A DNA stretch of 21,003 nucleotides from Lawsonibacter sp. (GCA_020025455.1 JAHHSC010000013.1:1-21003), one strand, 5' to 3'; shown: positions 1 through 7,908, counted from the stretch's first letter. The notes: generated from the letters alone by a model not told the origin. Translations and numbers: made by a program.

Positions 1-1058
1 GTCTCGGTCAGGGTGCCGATCTGGTTGACCTTGATCAGAATGGCGTTGGCGACCTTCTTCTCGATACCGGTGGACAGACGCTCGACATTGGTAACGAACA
101 GGTCGTCGCCAACCAGCTGCACGCGGTCGCCGATGGCCTTGGTCAGCATAGCCCAGCCCTCCCAGTCGGTCTCGGCCATGCCGTCCTCCAGGGAGATGAT
201 GGGGTAGTTGTCGGCAAACTTCTTCCACATATTGACCAGCTGCTGCTGGGTCAGCTTCTTGCCGGACTTGGGCTGGATATAGCACTTCTCGTCCTCGTTC
301 CACCACTCGGAGGAGGCGGCATCAATGGCGATCATGAAGTCCTCACCGGGCTTGTAGCCGGCCTTCTCGATGGCGGCCACGATGACCTTCAGGGCGTCCT
401 CATCCTTCTTCAGGTTGGGGGCATAGCCGCCCTCGTCGCCAACACCGGCGGCGGGAGTGCCGTTCTCCTTCAGCACGCTCTTCAGGGTGTGGAACACCTC
501 AGCGCAGCGGCGCAGAGCCTCGCGGAAGCTGGGAGCGGAGACAGGCATAATCATGAACTCCTGGATCTCCACGTTGTTGGTGGCGTGCGCGCCGCCGTTC
601 AGGATGTTCATCATGGGAACGGGCAGCTGCTTGGCATTGACGCCGCCAATATAGTTGTAGAGAGACATACCCACAGACTCGGCAGCGGCCTTGGCGCAGG
701 CCAGGGAAGCACCCAGGATGGCGTTGGCGCCCAGGCGGGTCTTGTTGGGGGTGCCGTCCAGCTCGATCAGCATCTTGTCGATGGCGGTCTGGTCCAGCAC
801 GTTCATGCCGATCATGGCCTCCGCGATCTCGGTATTCACATTCTTGACCGCAGTCTCGACGCCCTTGCCCATGTAGCGATCCTTGTCGCCGTCACGCAGC
901 TCGCAGGCCTCGTAAATACCGGTAGAAGCACCGGAAGGAACCGCAGCACGGCCCATGGTGCCGTCCTCCAGATAAACCTCCACCTCAACGGTGGGATTGC
1001 CACGGCTGTCCAGGATCTCACGGCCCAGGACATCCACAATTTCGATCATCTGCTTCAT
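1..1058 (-). CDS. eno: Enolase, C-terminus cut by window edge
   Basis: Phosphopyruvate hydratase: interconverts 2-phosphoglycerate and phosphoenolpyruvate in the cytoplasm, a Mg-dependent step of glycolysis. The visible 352 residues cover the N-terminal capping domain and most of the barrel. Recognisable enolase motifs, in order, are SGASTGIYEA, GGAHATNNVEIQEF, GVGDEGGYAPN, SLEDGMAETDW, QLVGDDLFVTN and ILIKVNQIGTLTE; the last holds the catalytic lysine (K343 here). The family is usually about 420-435 residues, so roughly 75-80 residues lie beyond position 1. The ATG at 1058 is preceded by GAAAGGAG (complement of 1069-1076) at good spacing. It is the last visible gene of a minus-strand glycolytic cluster, 104 bp downstream of gpmI. 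No damage is seen in the visible part. Confidence 0.97.
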   Translation of the reverse strand, partial: MKQMIEIVDVLGREILDSRGNPTVEVEVYLEDGTMGRAAVPSGASTGIYEACELRDGDKDRYMGKGVETAVKNVNTEIAEAMIGMNVLDQTAIDKMLIELDGTPNKTRLGANAILGASLACAKAAAESVGMSLYNYIGGVNAKQLPVPMMNILNGGAHATNNVEIQEFMIMPVSAPSFREALRRCAEVFHTLKSVLKENGTPAAGVGDEGGYAPNLKKDEDALKVIVAAIEKAGYKPGEDFMIAIDAASSEWWNEDEKCYIQPKSGKKLTQQQLVNMWKKFADNYPIISLEDGMAETDWEGWAMLTKAIGDRVQLVGDDLFVTNVERLSTGIEKKVANAILIKVNQIGTLTE

Positions 1059-1126
1059 TGGGATCAAGCTCCTTTCAAATGTAGCGCGGGGACTTCCCGC
1101 TTTAGAGGGTAATGTTAGGATGCCCA

Positions 1127-1145
1127 GAGTGCCCGGCGGGCACTC
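1127..1145 (-). other. Perfect 8-bp inverted repeat between gpmI and eno
   Basis: GAGTGCCC at 1127-1134 and GGGCACTC at 1138-1145 form a perfect stem with a GGC (GCC in the minus-strand RNA) triloop, 17 bases downstream of the gpmI stop. There is no T-run after it in the direction of transcription, so it does not look like an intrinsic terminator. A second, weaker stem (GCGGG/CCCGC, 1086-1100) lies just upstream of the eno ribosome binding site. These could be mRNA processing or stability elements within the operon; that is inference. Confidence 0.5.
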
Positions 1146-1162
1146 CTGCATAGCGCAAATTA

Positions 1163-2677
1163 TTAGGTATCAATCAGGGTCTGTCCGTCCATCTCGGCGG
1201 GCTTCTCCAGCCCCATCAGGTCCAGCATGGTGGGGGCAATATCGGCCAGTCGGCCATCGTGCAGCTTCACGCTGGCGCCCACGATATACAGGGGGACCAG
1301 ATTGGTGGTATGAGCGGTGAAGGGGGAGCCATCTGCCTCCATCATTCTCTCAGCGTTTCCATGGTCAGCCGTGATGAGGGAAATACCGCCCATCTTGGAG
1401 GTGGCCTCCACCACCTTGGCCACACACTCATCCACGGTGGCAACGGCCTTGCAGGCGGCCTCGTAGACACCGGTGTGACCGACCATGTCGCAGTTGGCAA
1501 AGTTCAGGATGATAACATCATAATTGCCGCTCAGAATGCGCTTGACTGCCTCCTCGGTGACTGCGTAGGCACTCATCTCGGGCTGCAGATCGTAGGTAGC
1601 TACCTTGGGAGAGGGGATCAGGCAGCGGTCCTCACCGGGGAATACCTGCTCCACGCCGCCGTTGAAGAAGAAGGTCACATGGGCGTACTTCTCCGTCTCG
1701 GCAATACGCAGCTGGGTCAGACCCAGCTTGGAGATATACTCACCGAAGATGTTCTGCAGCTTCTGGCGCGGATAGGCCACCGCCACGTTTGGCATAGTGG
1801 CATCGTACTCAGTGGTGCACACAAAGAACACAGGCACAAAGCCGGTCTTGCGCTCCACGTCGGTCATGTCCTCATCCACGATGCAGCGGGTGATCTCACG
1901 GGCGCGGTCAGGGCGGAAGTTGAAGAAAATAACCGAGTCATTATCCCGGATCTGAGCGTCCTTGGCGCAGCAGACGGGCACCACAAACTCATCGGTAACG
2001 CCTTCGTCATAGGACTTCTGAACGGCATCGGCCGCATCGGCCACGTAGGGTGCCTCGCCGCAGACGATGGCATCATAGGCCTTCTGCACACGGTCCCAGC
2101 GCTTATCGCGGTCCATGGCATAGTAGCGGCCCATGACCGTGGCGATCTCGCCCACGCCCAGCTGCTGCATCTTGGCCTGCAGCTGCTCGACAAAGTGCTT
2201 GCCGGAGGAGGGGGGCACATCGCGGCCGTCCAGGAAGCAGTGGACGTAGACCTTCTCAATGCCCTGCTCCTTGGCCATCTTCAGCAGAGCATACAGGTGG
2301 CTGATGTGGCTGTGCACACCGCCGTCGGAGAGCAGCCCCATCAGGTGCAGGGCGCTGCCCCACTCGCGGCAGTTGGACATAGCCTCCAGGTAGGCGGGAT
2401 TCTTGAAGAACTCGCCGGTCTCGATGTCCCGGCTGATATGGGGCAGATCCTGGAACACCACGCGGCCCGCGCCGATGTTGGTGTGGCCCACCTCGCTGTT
2501 GCCCATCTGGCCATCGGGCAGACCCACATCCAGACCGGAAGCGGACAGACGGCAGCCGGGGCAGGTAGCGAAAATCTTATCGAGGTTCGGGGTGGGGGTG
2601 TTGATCACCGCATTGCCAGCAGACTGGGGTTCCAGACCGAAGCCATCCATGATAATTAATGTAGTAGGTGTTTTCAT
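1163..2677 (-). CDS. gpmI: 2,3-bisphosphoglycerate-independent phosphoglycerate mutase
   Basis: Interconverts 3- and 2-phosphoglycerate through a phosphoserine intermediate, using two Mn ions, in the cytoplasm. The 504 residues match the usual family length of about 510. The alkaline-phosphatase-like fold is marked by MDGFG (metal ligand D11), GNSEVGHTNIGAGR with the nucleophile serine at S61, GGVHSH (H122), DGRDVPP (150-156), GRYYAMDRDKRW (183-194), FNFRPDRARE (252-261), the lysine in ETEKYAH (K330), NCDMVGHTG with ligands D397 and H401, and ADHGN with D438 and H439. H456 completes the metal site. The ATG at 2677 has GGAAAGG upstream. It lies 65 bp after tpiA and 104 bp before eno in one transcription direction. 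The independent (iPGM) class is normal for Clostridia. Confidence 0.98.
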   Translation of the reverse strand: MKTPTTLIIMDGFGLEPQSAGNAVINTPTPNLDKIFATCPGCRLSASGLDVGLPDGQMGNSEVGHTNIGAGRVVFQDLPHISRDIETGEFFKNPAYLEAMSNCREWGSALHLMGLLSDGGVHSHISHLYALLKMAKEQGIEKVYVHCFLDGRDVPPSSGKHFVEQLQAKMQQLGVGEIATVMGRYYAMDRDKRWDRVQKAYDAIVCGEAPYVADAADAVQKSYDEGVTDEFVVPVCCAKDAQIRDNDSVIFFNFRPDRAREITRCIVDEDMTDVERKTGFVPVFFVCTTEYDATMPNVAVAYPRQKLQNIFGEYISKLGLTQLRIAETEKYAHVTFFFNGGVEQVFPGEDRCLIPSPKVATYDLQPEMSAYAVTEEAVKRILSGNYDVIILNFANCDMVGHTGVYEAACKAVATVDECVAKVVEATSKMGGISLITADHGNAERMMEADGSPFTAHTTNLVPLYIVGASVKLHDGRLADIAPTMLDLMGLEKPAEMDGQTLIDT

Positions 2678-2742
2678 AAAAAAACCTTTCCAGTCACCTC
2701 AGATCCGGACGCGAATTTACGGTTCCGGGTTGAGGAATGTAG

Positions 2743-3516
2743 TTACTCTTGGTTTGCAGCGTTGATGATCTGAACGAAGTCAGCGGGCTTCAACGCAGCG
2801 CCGCCGATCAGACCGCCGTCCACGTCGGGCTGAGCCAGCAGCTCAGCGGCGTTCTTGGCATTCATGGAGCCGCCGTACTGAATGGTGACGGAGCGGGCAA
2901 CATGGGCGCCGTACAGCTTGCGGATCACGGAACGGATCTCCTGGCAGACCTCACCGGCCTGCTCGGCAGTGGCAGTCTTGCCGGTGCCAATGGCCCACAG
3001 GGGCTCGTAAGCGATGACAACGTGGCGGGCCTTGTCCGCGGGCACGTTGGCCAGCGCGCACTTGACCTGGTAAGCGATCAGGTCCATGGTGACACCCAGC
3101 TCACGCTGCTCCAGGCTCTCGCCCACGCAGACAATGGGAATCAGGCCGGCATTGATGGCGGCGTGGACCTTCTTGTTCACGGTGAAGTCGGTCTCGTTAT
3201 AATAGGTGCGGCGCTCGGAGTGGCCGATAATGACGTACTTGGCACCGGCCTCCTTAATCATCTCCGCGGTGATCTCACCGGTGAACGCACCATGATCCTC
3301 GTAGTGGCAGTTCTCAGCGCCGATGGCGATGTGGCAGTCCTTAAAAAGACGCACCGCGGACTGGATGTTGGTGGCGGGCACGCACAACACCACATTGCAC
3401 CACTTCCCCTTGGGCATGATGGGCTTGATCTCCTCGGCGAAGGCCTTGGTCTGGGACAGGGTGTTGTTCATCTTCCAGTTGCCGGCGATGATAGTCTTCC
3501 GATAGCGACGATTCAT
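2743..3516 (-). CDS. tpiA: Triosephosphate isomerase
   Basis: Interconverts dihydroxyacetone phosphate and glyceraldehyde 3-phosphate in glycolysis and gluconeogenesis; a cytoplasmic TIM barrel, normally a homodimer. The 257 residues are close to the usual 250. Active-site residues are all present: K15 in AGNWKMN (11-17), H99 in IIGHSERR (97-103) and E171 in AYEPLWAIGTGK (169-180), which leads into the mobile loop 6. The phosphate-binding tail is YGGSMNAKNA (214-223) and GGLIGGAAL (234-242). The ATG at 3516 has a modest AGGGAGAG about 8 bases upstream. It sits 90 bp downstream of pgk and 65 bp upstream of gpmI. Confidence 0.98.
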   Translation of the reverse strand: MNRRYRKTIIAGNWKMNNTLSQTKAFAEEIKPIMPKGKWCNVVLCVPATNIQSAVRLFKDCHIAIGAENCHYEDHGAFTGEITAEMIKEAGAKYVIIGHSERRTYYNETDFTVNKKVHAAINAGLIPIVCVGESLEQRELGVTMDLIAYQVKCALANVPADKARHVVIAYEPLWAIGTGKTATAEQAGEVCQEIRSVIRKLYGAHVARSVTIQYGGSMNAKNAAELLAQPDVDGGLIGGAALKPADFVQIINAANQE

Positions 3517-3553
3517 TTTTGATTCTCTCCCTAATCTAAAAATCTTATCTAGC

Positions 3554-3582
3554 AGCTCCGCCCCCGGACGGACGGCAGAGCT
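3554..3582 (-). other. Imperfect hairpin between pgk and tpiA
   Basis: AGCTC (3554-3558) pairs with GAGCT (3578-3582) and GCC (3560-3562) with GGC (3574-3576), with one internal mismatch and an 11-base loop. On the minus strand a T-run (complement of AAAAA at about 3538-3542) follows roughly 10 bases later, too far for a classical terminator. It might be a leaky attenuator or an RNA processing site between pgk and tpiA, or have no role. Confidence 0.25.
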
Positions 3583-3606
3583 CTTTATTCACGTTTCTAT
3601 ACAGCC

Positions 3607-4803
3607 TTACTTGTCCAGCAGGCAGGCCACACCGGGAAGTTCCTTGCCCTCCATGAACTCCAGAGAAGCACCGCCGCCGGTGGAGATGTGAGTCATCTTA
3701 TCGGCATAGCCCAGCTGCTGCACAGCGGCAGCGGAGTCACCGCCGCCAATGATGGTGATGGCATTGGTCTTGCTCAGGGCCTCCGCAACCGCCTCGGTGC
3801 CCTTGGCAAAGGCAGGGAACTCAAAAACGCCCATGGGGCCATTCCAAATTACGGTGCCGGCGTCAGCCACAGCCTCGCAGTACTGCTTCACAGTCTCCGG
3901 GCCGATGTCCATACCCGTCCAGCCGTCAGGGATGCAATCGGTATCGACCACCATCTGCTTGGCGTCGGGGCTGAACGCATCGCCGCAGACGGTGTCCACG
4001 GGCAGCAGCAGCTTCACGCCCTTGTCGGCCGCCTTCTTGACCATCTCGTTTGCGTAGTCCATCCAGTCCTCTTCCAGCAGGGAGTTGCCGATCTTGCCGC
4101 CGCGTGCCGCGCAGAAGGTATAGGACATACCGCCGCCGATGATGATGGTATCTGCAATCTCCAGCAGGTTGTTGATCACACCGATCTTGGAGGAGACCTT
4201 GGAGCCGCCCAGGATCGCGACCAGGGGGCGCTTGGGGTTGGCCAGGGCACCACCGATGATCTGCAGCTCCTTCTCAATCAGGAAGCCGCTGACCGCAGGC
4301 AGGTACTCAGCCACACCGGCCGTGGAGGCGTGTGCACGGTGCACCGCACCAAAAGCGTCGGACACATAGACCTCAGCCATGTCAGCCATCGCCTTGGCAA
4401 GCGCGGGATCGTTCTTCGTCTCACCGGGCTCGAACCGGGTGTTCTCCAGCAGCATGATCTGGCCGGGCTGCAGCGCAGCGGCCTTGGCCTGCGCATCCGG
4501 ACCCACCACATCGTCGGCCATGATGACGTCCTTGCCGAGCAGCTCGCTCAGGCGGGCAGCCACGGGCTTCAGGCTCAGCTCAGGCTTCACCTCACCCTTG
4601 GGCTTGCCCATGTGGGAGCAGGCTACAACAGCGGCCCCCTGCTCCAGCAGATACTGGATGGTGGGCAGAGCAGCACGGATACGCTTGTCGTCCGTGATGA
4701 CACCGCTGGCGTCCTTAGCCATGGGGACATTAAAGTCGCAGCGCAGCAGGACCTTCTTCCCGGCTACATCGACATCTTTGACTGTCTTTTTATTGTAATT
4801 CAT
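3607..4803 (-). CDS. pgk: Phosphoglycerate kinase
   Basis: Transfers the acyl phosphate of 1,3-bisphosphoglycerate to ADP, the first ATP-yielding step of glycolysis; cytoplasmic monomer of two Rossmann-like lobes. The 398 residues equal the family norm. The substrate-binding N-lobe shows RCDFNVP (21-27), SHMGKPKG (63-70) and NTRFEPGE (121-128). The nucleotide-binding C-lobe shows GGSKVSSKIGV (199-209), WNGPMGVFE (320-328), IIGGGDSAAA (351-360) and HISTGGGASLEF (372-383). The ATG at 4803 follows AGAGGAG. It lies 69 bp downstream of trmL and 90 bp upstream of tpiA. I found no separate promoter in the 69-bp gap, so it may be read from the promoter ahead of trmL. Confidence 0.98.
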   Translation of the reverse strand: MNYNKKTVKDVDVAGKKVLLRCDFNVPMAKDASGVITDDKRIRAALPTIQYLLEQGAAVVACSHMGKPKGEVKPELSLKPVAARLSELLGKDVIMADDVVGPDAQAKAAALQPGQIMLLENTRFEPGETKNDPALAKAMADMAEVYVSDAFGAVHRAHASTAGVAEYLPAVSGFLIEKELQIIGGALANPKRPLVAILGGSKVSSKIGVINNLLEIADTIIIGGGMSYTFCAARGGKIGNSLLEEDWMDYANEMVKKAADKGVKLLLPVDTVCGDAFSPDAKQMVVDTDCIPDGWTGMDIGPETVKQYCEAVADAGTVIWNGPMGVFEFPAFAKGTEAVAEALSKTNAITIIGGGDSAAAVQQLGYADKMTHISTGGGASLEFMEGKELPGVACLLDK

Positions 4804-4872
4804 ACTATAGCTCCTCTCTTCTCTCCGTTCTATTCGATCCGTTCATAGGAAAAGGGAATTTACAGGGGATGT

Positions 4873-5358
4873 TCAGCGCGCTCCCATCTGGCCCACACCG
4901 GACAATTCCGGAAAGCCCTGCTGCCGCAGTGCCTCATAGGTCAGGATCGCCACTGAGTTTGACAGGTTCAGACTGCGTGCGTCCGGCCGCATTGGGATTC
5001 GGATACAGCGGTCATAGTACTTGATACGCAGATGCTCAGGCAGACCTGCCGTCTCCTTGCCGAACATAAGCCAGCATCCATCCCGGAAGGTGGCCTGGGT
5101 GTAGTCTCTGGGGGCCTTTGTCGTGGCCAGCCACAGATCCGGCTGAGGATTTACCTGAAAAAAGTGGTCCAGATTCTCATAGACGTGGAGATCAACCATG
5201 GACCAGTAGTCCAGTCCCGCCCGCTTGACCGCACGGTCGCTGATATCAAAGCCAAGAGGCTTGACCAGATGCAGGCGGGCACGGGTAGCCGCGCAAGTTC
5301 GGGCAATATTGCCCGTATTCTGCGGGATCTCCGGTTCAACTAATACAATGTTCAGCAC
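4873..5358 (-). CDS. trmL: tRNA (cytidine/uridine-34-2'-O)-methyltransferase, SPOUT family
   Basis: Expected to methylate the ribose 2'-OH of wobble base 34 in leucine tRNAs with S-adenosylmethionine, as TrmL/YibK does. The 161-residue product matches the family (about 155-160) and has only the trefoil-knot SPOUT core: PEIPQNTGNIART (9-21), MFGKETAGLP (98-107) and IPMRPDARSLNLSNSVAI (121-138), the knot and cofactor loop. The frame stays open upstream to 5490, but homology begins at LNIVLVEP and a GTG codon at 5358 sits 7 bases after GGAGG, so GTG is the chosen start. A promoter lies 38 bp upstream. The gene heads the glycolytic cluster, with pgk 69 bp downstream. Confidence 0.95.
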   Translation of the reverse strand: MLNIVLVEPEIPQNTGNIARTCAATRARLHLVKPLGFDISDRAVKRAGLDYWSMVDLHVYENLDHFFQVNPQPDLWLATTKAPRDYTQATFRDGCWLMFGKETAGLPEHLRIKYYDRCIRIPMRPDARSLNLSNSVAILTYEALRQQGFPELSGVGQMGAR

Positions 5359-5395
5359 AATGATCCCTCCATACTGCGTAGCCGTCGCGGGTATC

Positions 5396-5424
5396 ATTGT
5401 ATTCCAAATAAGCAAGAATTTCAA
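5396..5424 (-). promoter_or_regulatory. Sigma-A-type promoter for trmL and the glycolytic genes
   Basis: Reading the minus strand, TTGAAA (complement of 5419-5424) is separated by exactly 17 bases from TACAAT (complement of 5396-5401). The expected start near 5389 leaves a leader of about 30 bases before the GTG of trmL, with GGAGG inside it. No obvious repressor operator such as a CggR site is seen. Confidence 0.75.
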
Positions 5425-5631
5425 CTGTATTTTGGTCGAAATCTTACAAAATAATTGAAAAATGCCTGCAATTACTTTCGAAGCACCCATTCTTTGGTGT
5501 TTTTTTAAAAGTGTCAGCCTTCTGTTCTACATTTTTCAGCATTGTGCCGAAGTCTGTGTTCGGTCCGGTTTGGATTTTTCCCGCGGTTGGCCCATAAAGT
5601 CGAAAAAAGTGCCGCATTTTCCCTCGGTTGT
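5425..5631. other. Divergent intergenic region without a gene
   Basis: The 361-bp gap between trmL and cinA is more AT-rich than its neighbours and holds no credible coding frame. Apart from the two promoters listed separately I see only a short inverted repeat, CCGAA (5547-5551) with TTCGG (5559-5563), and several T-runs. None forms a convincing terminator, riboswitch or operator. Confidence 0.4.
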
Positions 5632-5639
5632 GCTATAAT
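5632..5639 (+). promoter_or_regulatory. Extended -10 promoter for cinA
   Basis: TGCTATAAT at 5631-5639 combines a perfect TATAAT (5634-5639) with the TGn extension. The -35 position (about 5611-5616) does not resemble TTGACA, so recognition would rely on the extended -10. The leader to the cinA ATG at 5720 would be about 75 bases. Confidence 0.6.
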
Positions 5640-5719
5640 GGGGCCATCAGACGGGTCCAGCAATACAGGCCGTGACCTGAAGAACGATGTTATTTTAATG
5701 TAGAGTTGGAGGTTTTTCC

Positions 5720-6985
5720 ATGTCTCATACAGTTGAGATTCTGTCCGTAGGCACCGAGCTTCTGCTGGGCAACATCGCCAACACGGATGCCCAGATGCTC
5801 TCGCAGGGGTTGAGTGAACTGGGGCTGAATGTTTTTTACCACACCGTAGTGGGCGATAACCCCGCCCGTGTTACCGAGGCGGTGAACATCGCAAAAAAGC
5901 GGGCCGATATCATCATCACCACCGGTGGTCTTGGTCCTACCTGCGACGACCTGACCAAGAACGTGCTGGCGAAGGCATTTGGCAAAAAGCTGGTGTTCGA
6001 TCAGGAGTCCGCCGATCGCTGCAAGGCATTCTTTGACCGCATCGGCCGCACCATGACCGATAACAACCTACAGCAGGCCATGCTGCCCGAGGGCTGCACC
6101 ATTCTGACCAATGACTGGGGGACTGCCCCAGGCTGCGCCTTCTACGCTGACGGGGTCCACGTCATCATGCTGCCCGGCCCGCCCAGCGAGTGCCGCCCCA
6201 TGTTCTACCACCGGGCCGTTCCCTATTTGCAGCAGCTGTCCGAGGGTGTGATCTTCTCCCACACGCTGAAGCTCTTTGGCATCGGCGAGTCCACCATGGA
6301 GGCCCAGCTCCGCGCGCAGATGAACGCCATGACCAACCCCACCCTGGCCCCCTACGCCAAGGAGGGCGAATGTGAGCTGCGTGTCACGGCCAAGGCTGCC
6401 ACCGTTGAGGAGGCCCAGGTCCTGCTGAAGCCGACTGTGGACCAGCTTTTCCAGCTTTTCGGTGACAAGATTTACGGCATGGACGTCTCCTCTCAGGAGG
6501 AAGTGGTGGAGCAGCTTCTCCGTGAGAAGGGGCTTACCATCGGCTGTGCTGAGAGCTGCACGGGGGGGCTGATCGCCAAGCGGCTCACGGACGTGCCAGG
6601 CGCCTCTCAGGTCTTTCAGGGCGGCATCGTCTCCTACACCAACGAGGTGAAGCACAAGGTACTGGGCGTGCCCCAGGAGCTGCTGGATCAGTACGGTGCT
6701 GTGTCCGCCCCTGTGGCCCGGGCCATGGCAGAGGGCGCTCGAAAGGCCCTGGGCTGCGACATTGCTCTGGCTTCCACCGGCGTGGCAGGCCCAGACCCCG
6801 ATGACCGCGGCAACGAGGTTGGAACCATGTTCGTGGCCCTCGCGACTCCCGACGGCACCTACGTCCGTGCCCTCCATCTTGGCAACCGGCCTGTCCGAGC
6901 CCGGCTGCGCACCCAGACCGCTCACCACGCCTTTGATTTGGCCCGCCGCTGGCTTACAGGTCTGCCATGTGACGATCAGCCCTGA
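5720..6985 (+). CDS. cinA: CinA: competence/damage-inducible protein, NMN amidohydrolase domain
   Basis: The 421-residue protein has the full two-domain CinA layout. The N-terminal MoCF/molybdopterin-binding-like domain (about 1-170) starts with VEILSVGTELLLGNIANTD and contains TTGGLGPTCDDLT (67-79). The C-terminal PncC domain (about 260-421) carries AESCTGG (277-283) and the STGVAGP loop near 352-358. This domain deamidates nicotinamide mononucleotide in NAD salvage in characterised relatives, and the N-terminal domain acts on ADP-ribose-type substrates in some; competence involvement is known in a few Firmicutes only. The ATG at 5720 has GGAGG at 5707-5711. It is a single-gene unit: own promoter upstream, strong terminator downstream, and a converging gene on the other strand. 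Confidence 0.95.
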   Translation: MSHTVEILSVGTELLLGNIANTDAQMLSQGLSELGLNVFYHTVVGDNPARVTEAVNIAKKRADIIITTGGLGPTCDDLTKNVLAKAFGKKLVFDQESADRCKAFFDRIGRTMTDNNLQQAMLPEGCTILTNDWGTAPGCAFYADGVHVIMLPGPPSECRPMFYHRAVPYLQQLSEGVIFSHTLKLFGIGESTMEAQLRAQMNAMTNPTLAPYAKEGECELRVTAKAATVEEAQVLLKPTVDQLFQLFGDKIYGMDVSSQEEVVEQLLREKGLTIGCAESCTGGLIAKRLTDVPGASQVFQGGIVSYTNEVKHKVLGVPQELLDQYGAVSAPVARAMAEGARKALGCDIALASTGVAGPDPDDRGNEVGTMFVALATPDGTYVRALHLGNRPVRARLRTQTAHHAFDLARRWLTGLPCDDQP

Positions 6986-7001
6986 TCTTTTTGAGAAAAT
7001 G

Positions 7002-7043
7002 AAATCGCCTGGCACGTGCATCCGTGTCAGGCGATTTTTCTTT
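7002..7043 (+). terminator. Intrinsic terminator of cinA
   Basis: AAATCGCCTG (7002-7011) pairs with CAGGCGATTT (7028-7037), and CACG (7013-7016) with CGTG (7023-7026), across a G-T wobble, giving a stem of about 15 bp with a six-base loop. TTTTTCTTT follows. The opposite strand has only a broken T-run (CATTTTC), so it may also act weakly for the converging gene that ends at 7067. Confidence 0.88.
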
Positions 7044-7066
7044 ACACAAGTTGGAAGAGCTAAATT

Positions 7067-7735
7067 TTAATCCTTCTTTTCCGAAGCCTGCTGCTGGTAT
7101 TCCTCGGCCAGAATCTCCAGGGCCATATCCCGCTCCTCCAGCATGGCCGTGATTGCGTCCAGGTCCTTGCCCACGCGGTTCAGCTGGTCGGCAGCGTGGG
7201 ACACAGTGGACTCCACCTGGGCACGGAGCGTGTCGTACTCCCGCTCCACCTGGGCCATCCACTCCTGGGTCTTGGCGCGCAGCTGAGCGGCCTGCTCGCG
7301 GGCTTCCTCTTTTACCAGCTCAGCGCGGTGGTGCGCCTCCAGCTCCATGCCGGCGGTCCGCTCCTTGACGGCATCGTAGGCCTCAGCCCCGGGCTGCAAC
7401 GCGGCCACTCTGCGGCGCAGCTCCTCCGCCTCGCGGCGGGCGGATTCCAGCTCGTGGTCGGTACTGGTACCGTGGGCGCGGCTATCGGTCAGTTTCTGCT
7501 CGGTGTCGGCCAGCTGCTGACGCAGCGCGGTCAGCTCGGCGTCCTGGTCGGCACACCGCTTGTGCAGCTCGGCCAGCTCCTGCTCACGCTGGTTCTTCTC
7601 CTCTGCGGCCTGATCCAACTGCTGCTGGAGCTTCTGCTGCCGCTCGGCGGCCTCACGGGTCACGGTCTCCAAATAAGTCAAAACATCCTGTCGGTTGAAC
7701 CCGCCGACTGCGGCGGTACGAAAGGGATGATCCAT
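7067..7735 (-). CDS. DivIVA-like coiled-coil protein
   Basis: The 222-residue protein opens with a short DivIVA-type N-terminal motif (FRTAAVGGFNRQDVLTYLE, residues 5-23) and is then almost entirely heptad-rich coiled coil (about 25-200) full of Glu, Gln, Ala and Leu. There is no signal peptide or membrane segment. DivIVA/GpsB-type proteins bind curved or septal membrane through the N-terminal motif and scaffold division or wall-synthesis proteins; here that role is inferred. It lacks the fuller N-terminal domain typical of canonical DivIVA, so it may be a lineage-specific relative. The ATG at 7735 follows AGAGGTG. It is monocistronic, with a promoter about 55-85 bp upstream, converges on cinA and is divergent from the methyltransferase operon. 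Confidence 0.8.
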   Translation of the reverse strand: MDHPFRTAAVGGFNRQDVLTYLETVTREAAERQQKLQQQLDQAAEEKNQREQELAELHKRCADQDAELTALRQQLADTEQKLTDSRAHGTSTDHELESARREAEELRRRVAALQPGAEAYDAVKERTAGMELEAHHRAELVKEEAREQAAQLRAKTQEWMAQVEREYDTLRAQVESTVSHAADQLNRVGKDLDAITAMLEERDMALEILAEEYQQQASEKKD

Positions 7736-7789
7736 GAAACAAACACCTCTCTGCCCCTTCCGGGGTCATAATCTCTCATAATCCTGGAC

Positions 7790-7818
7790 ATTTTATCACA
7801 GTTTCCGCATAATTACAA
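7790..7818 (-). promoter_or_regulatory. Promoter for the DivIVA-like gene
   Basis: On the minus strand TTGTAA (complement of 7813-7818) and TAAAAT (complement of 7790-7795) are 17 bases apart, and TGA directly precedes the -10, giving an extended -10. The leader to the ATG at 7735 would be about 48 bases. Confidence 0.65.
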
Positions 7819-7879
7819 TCTATATCCCGAATTTTCTATAAAACATCCGGTTTTATAAGGGTAAGTTGGTACCAATTCG

Positions 7880-7908
7880 TTGACTGATTTCCCCTGAAAT
7901 GCTATACT
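7880..7908 (+). promoter_or_regulatory. Promoter of the methyltransferase-ECF-truA operon
   Basis: TTGACT (7880-7885), a 17-base spacer and TATACT (7903-7908) form a near-consensus sigma-A promoter. The start would fall near 7915, about 31 bases ahead of the ATG at 7946, with GAGGTG (7932-7937) as ribosome binding site. It is back-to-back with the minus-strand promoter at 7790-7818. Confidence 0.78.

Noticed and set aside
1259..2659. 466-residue plus-strand frame opposite gpmI, and similar long antisense frames opposite tpiA, pgk, cinA and the ecf genes
   Set aside because: The minus-strand genes are certain from catalytic motifs; the antisense frames are compositional shadows in GC-rich coding DNA.
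5359..5490. 44-residue upstream extension of trmL to an ATG at 5490
   Set aside because: The extension covers the trmL promoter, is not like SPOUT proteins, and GTG at 5358 has a perfect GGAGG at good spacing.
5547..5563. CCGAA/TTCGG stem in the trmL-cinA gap as a terminator or riboswitch
   Set aside because: The stem is only 5 bp with a seven-base loop, is followed by a distant T-run, and no riboswitch core is recognisable.
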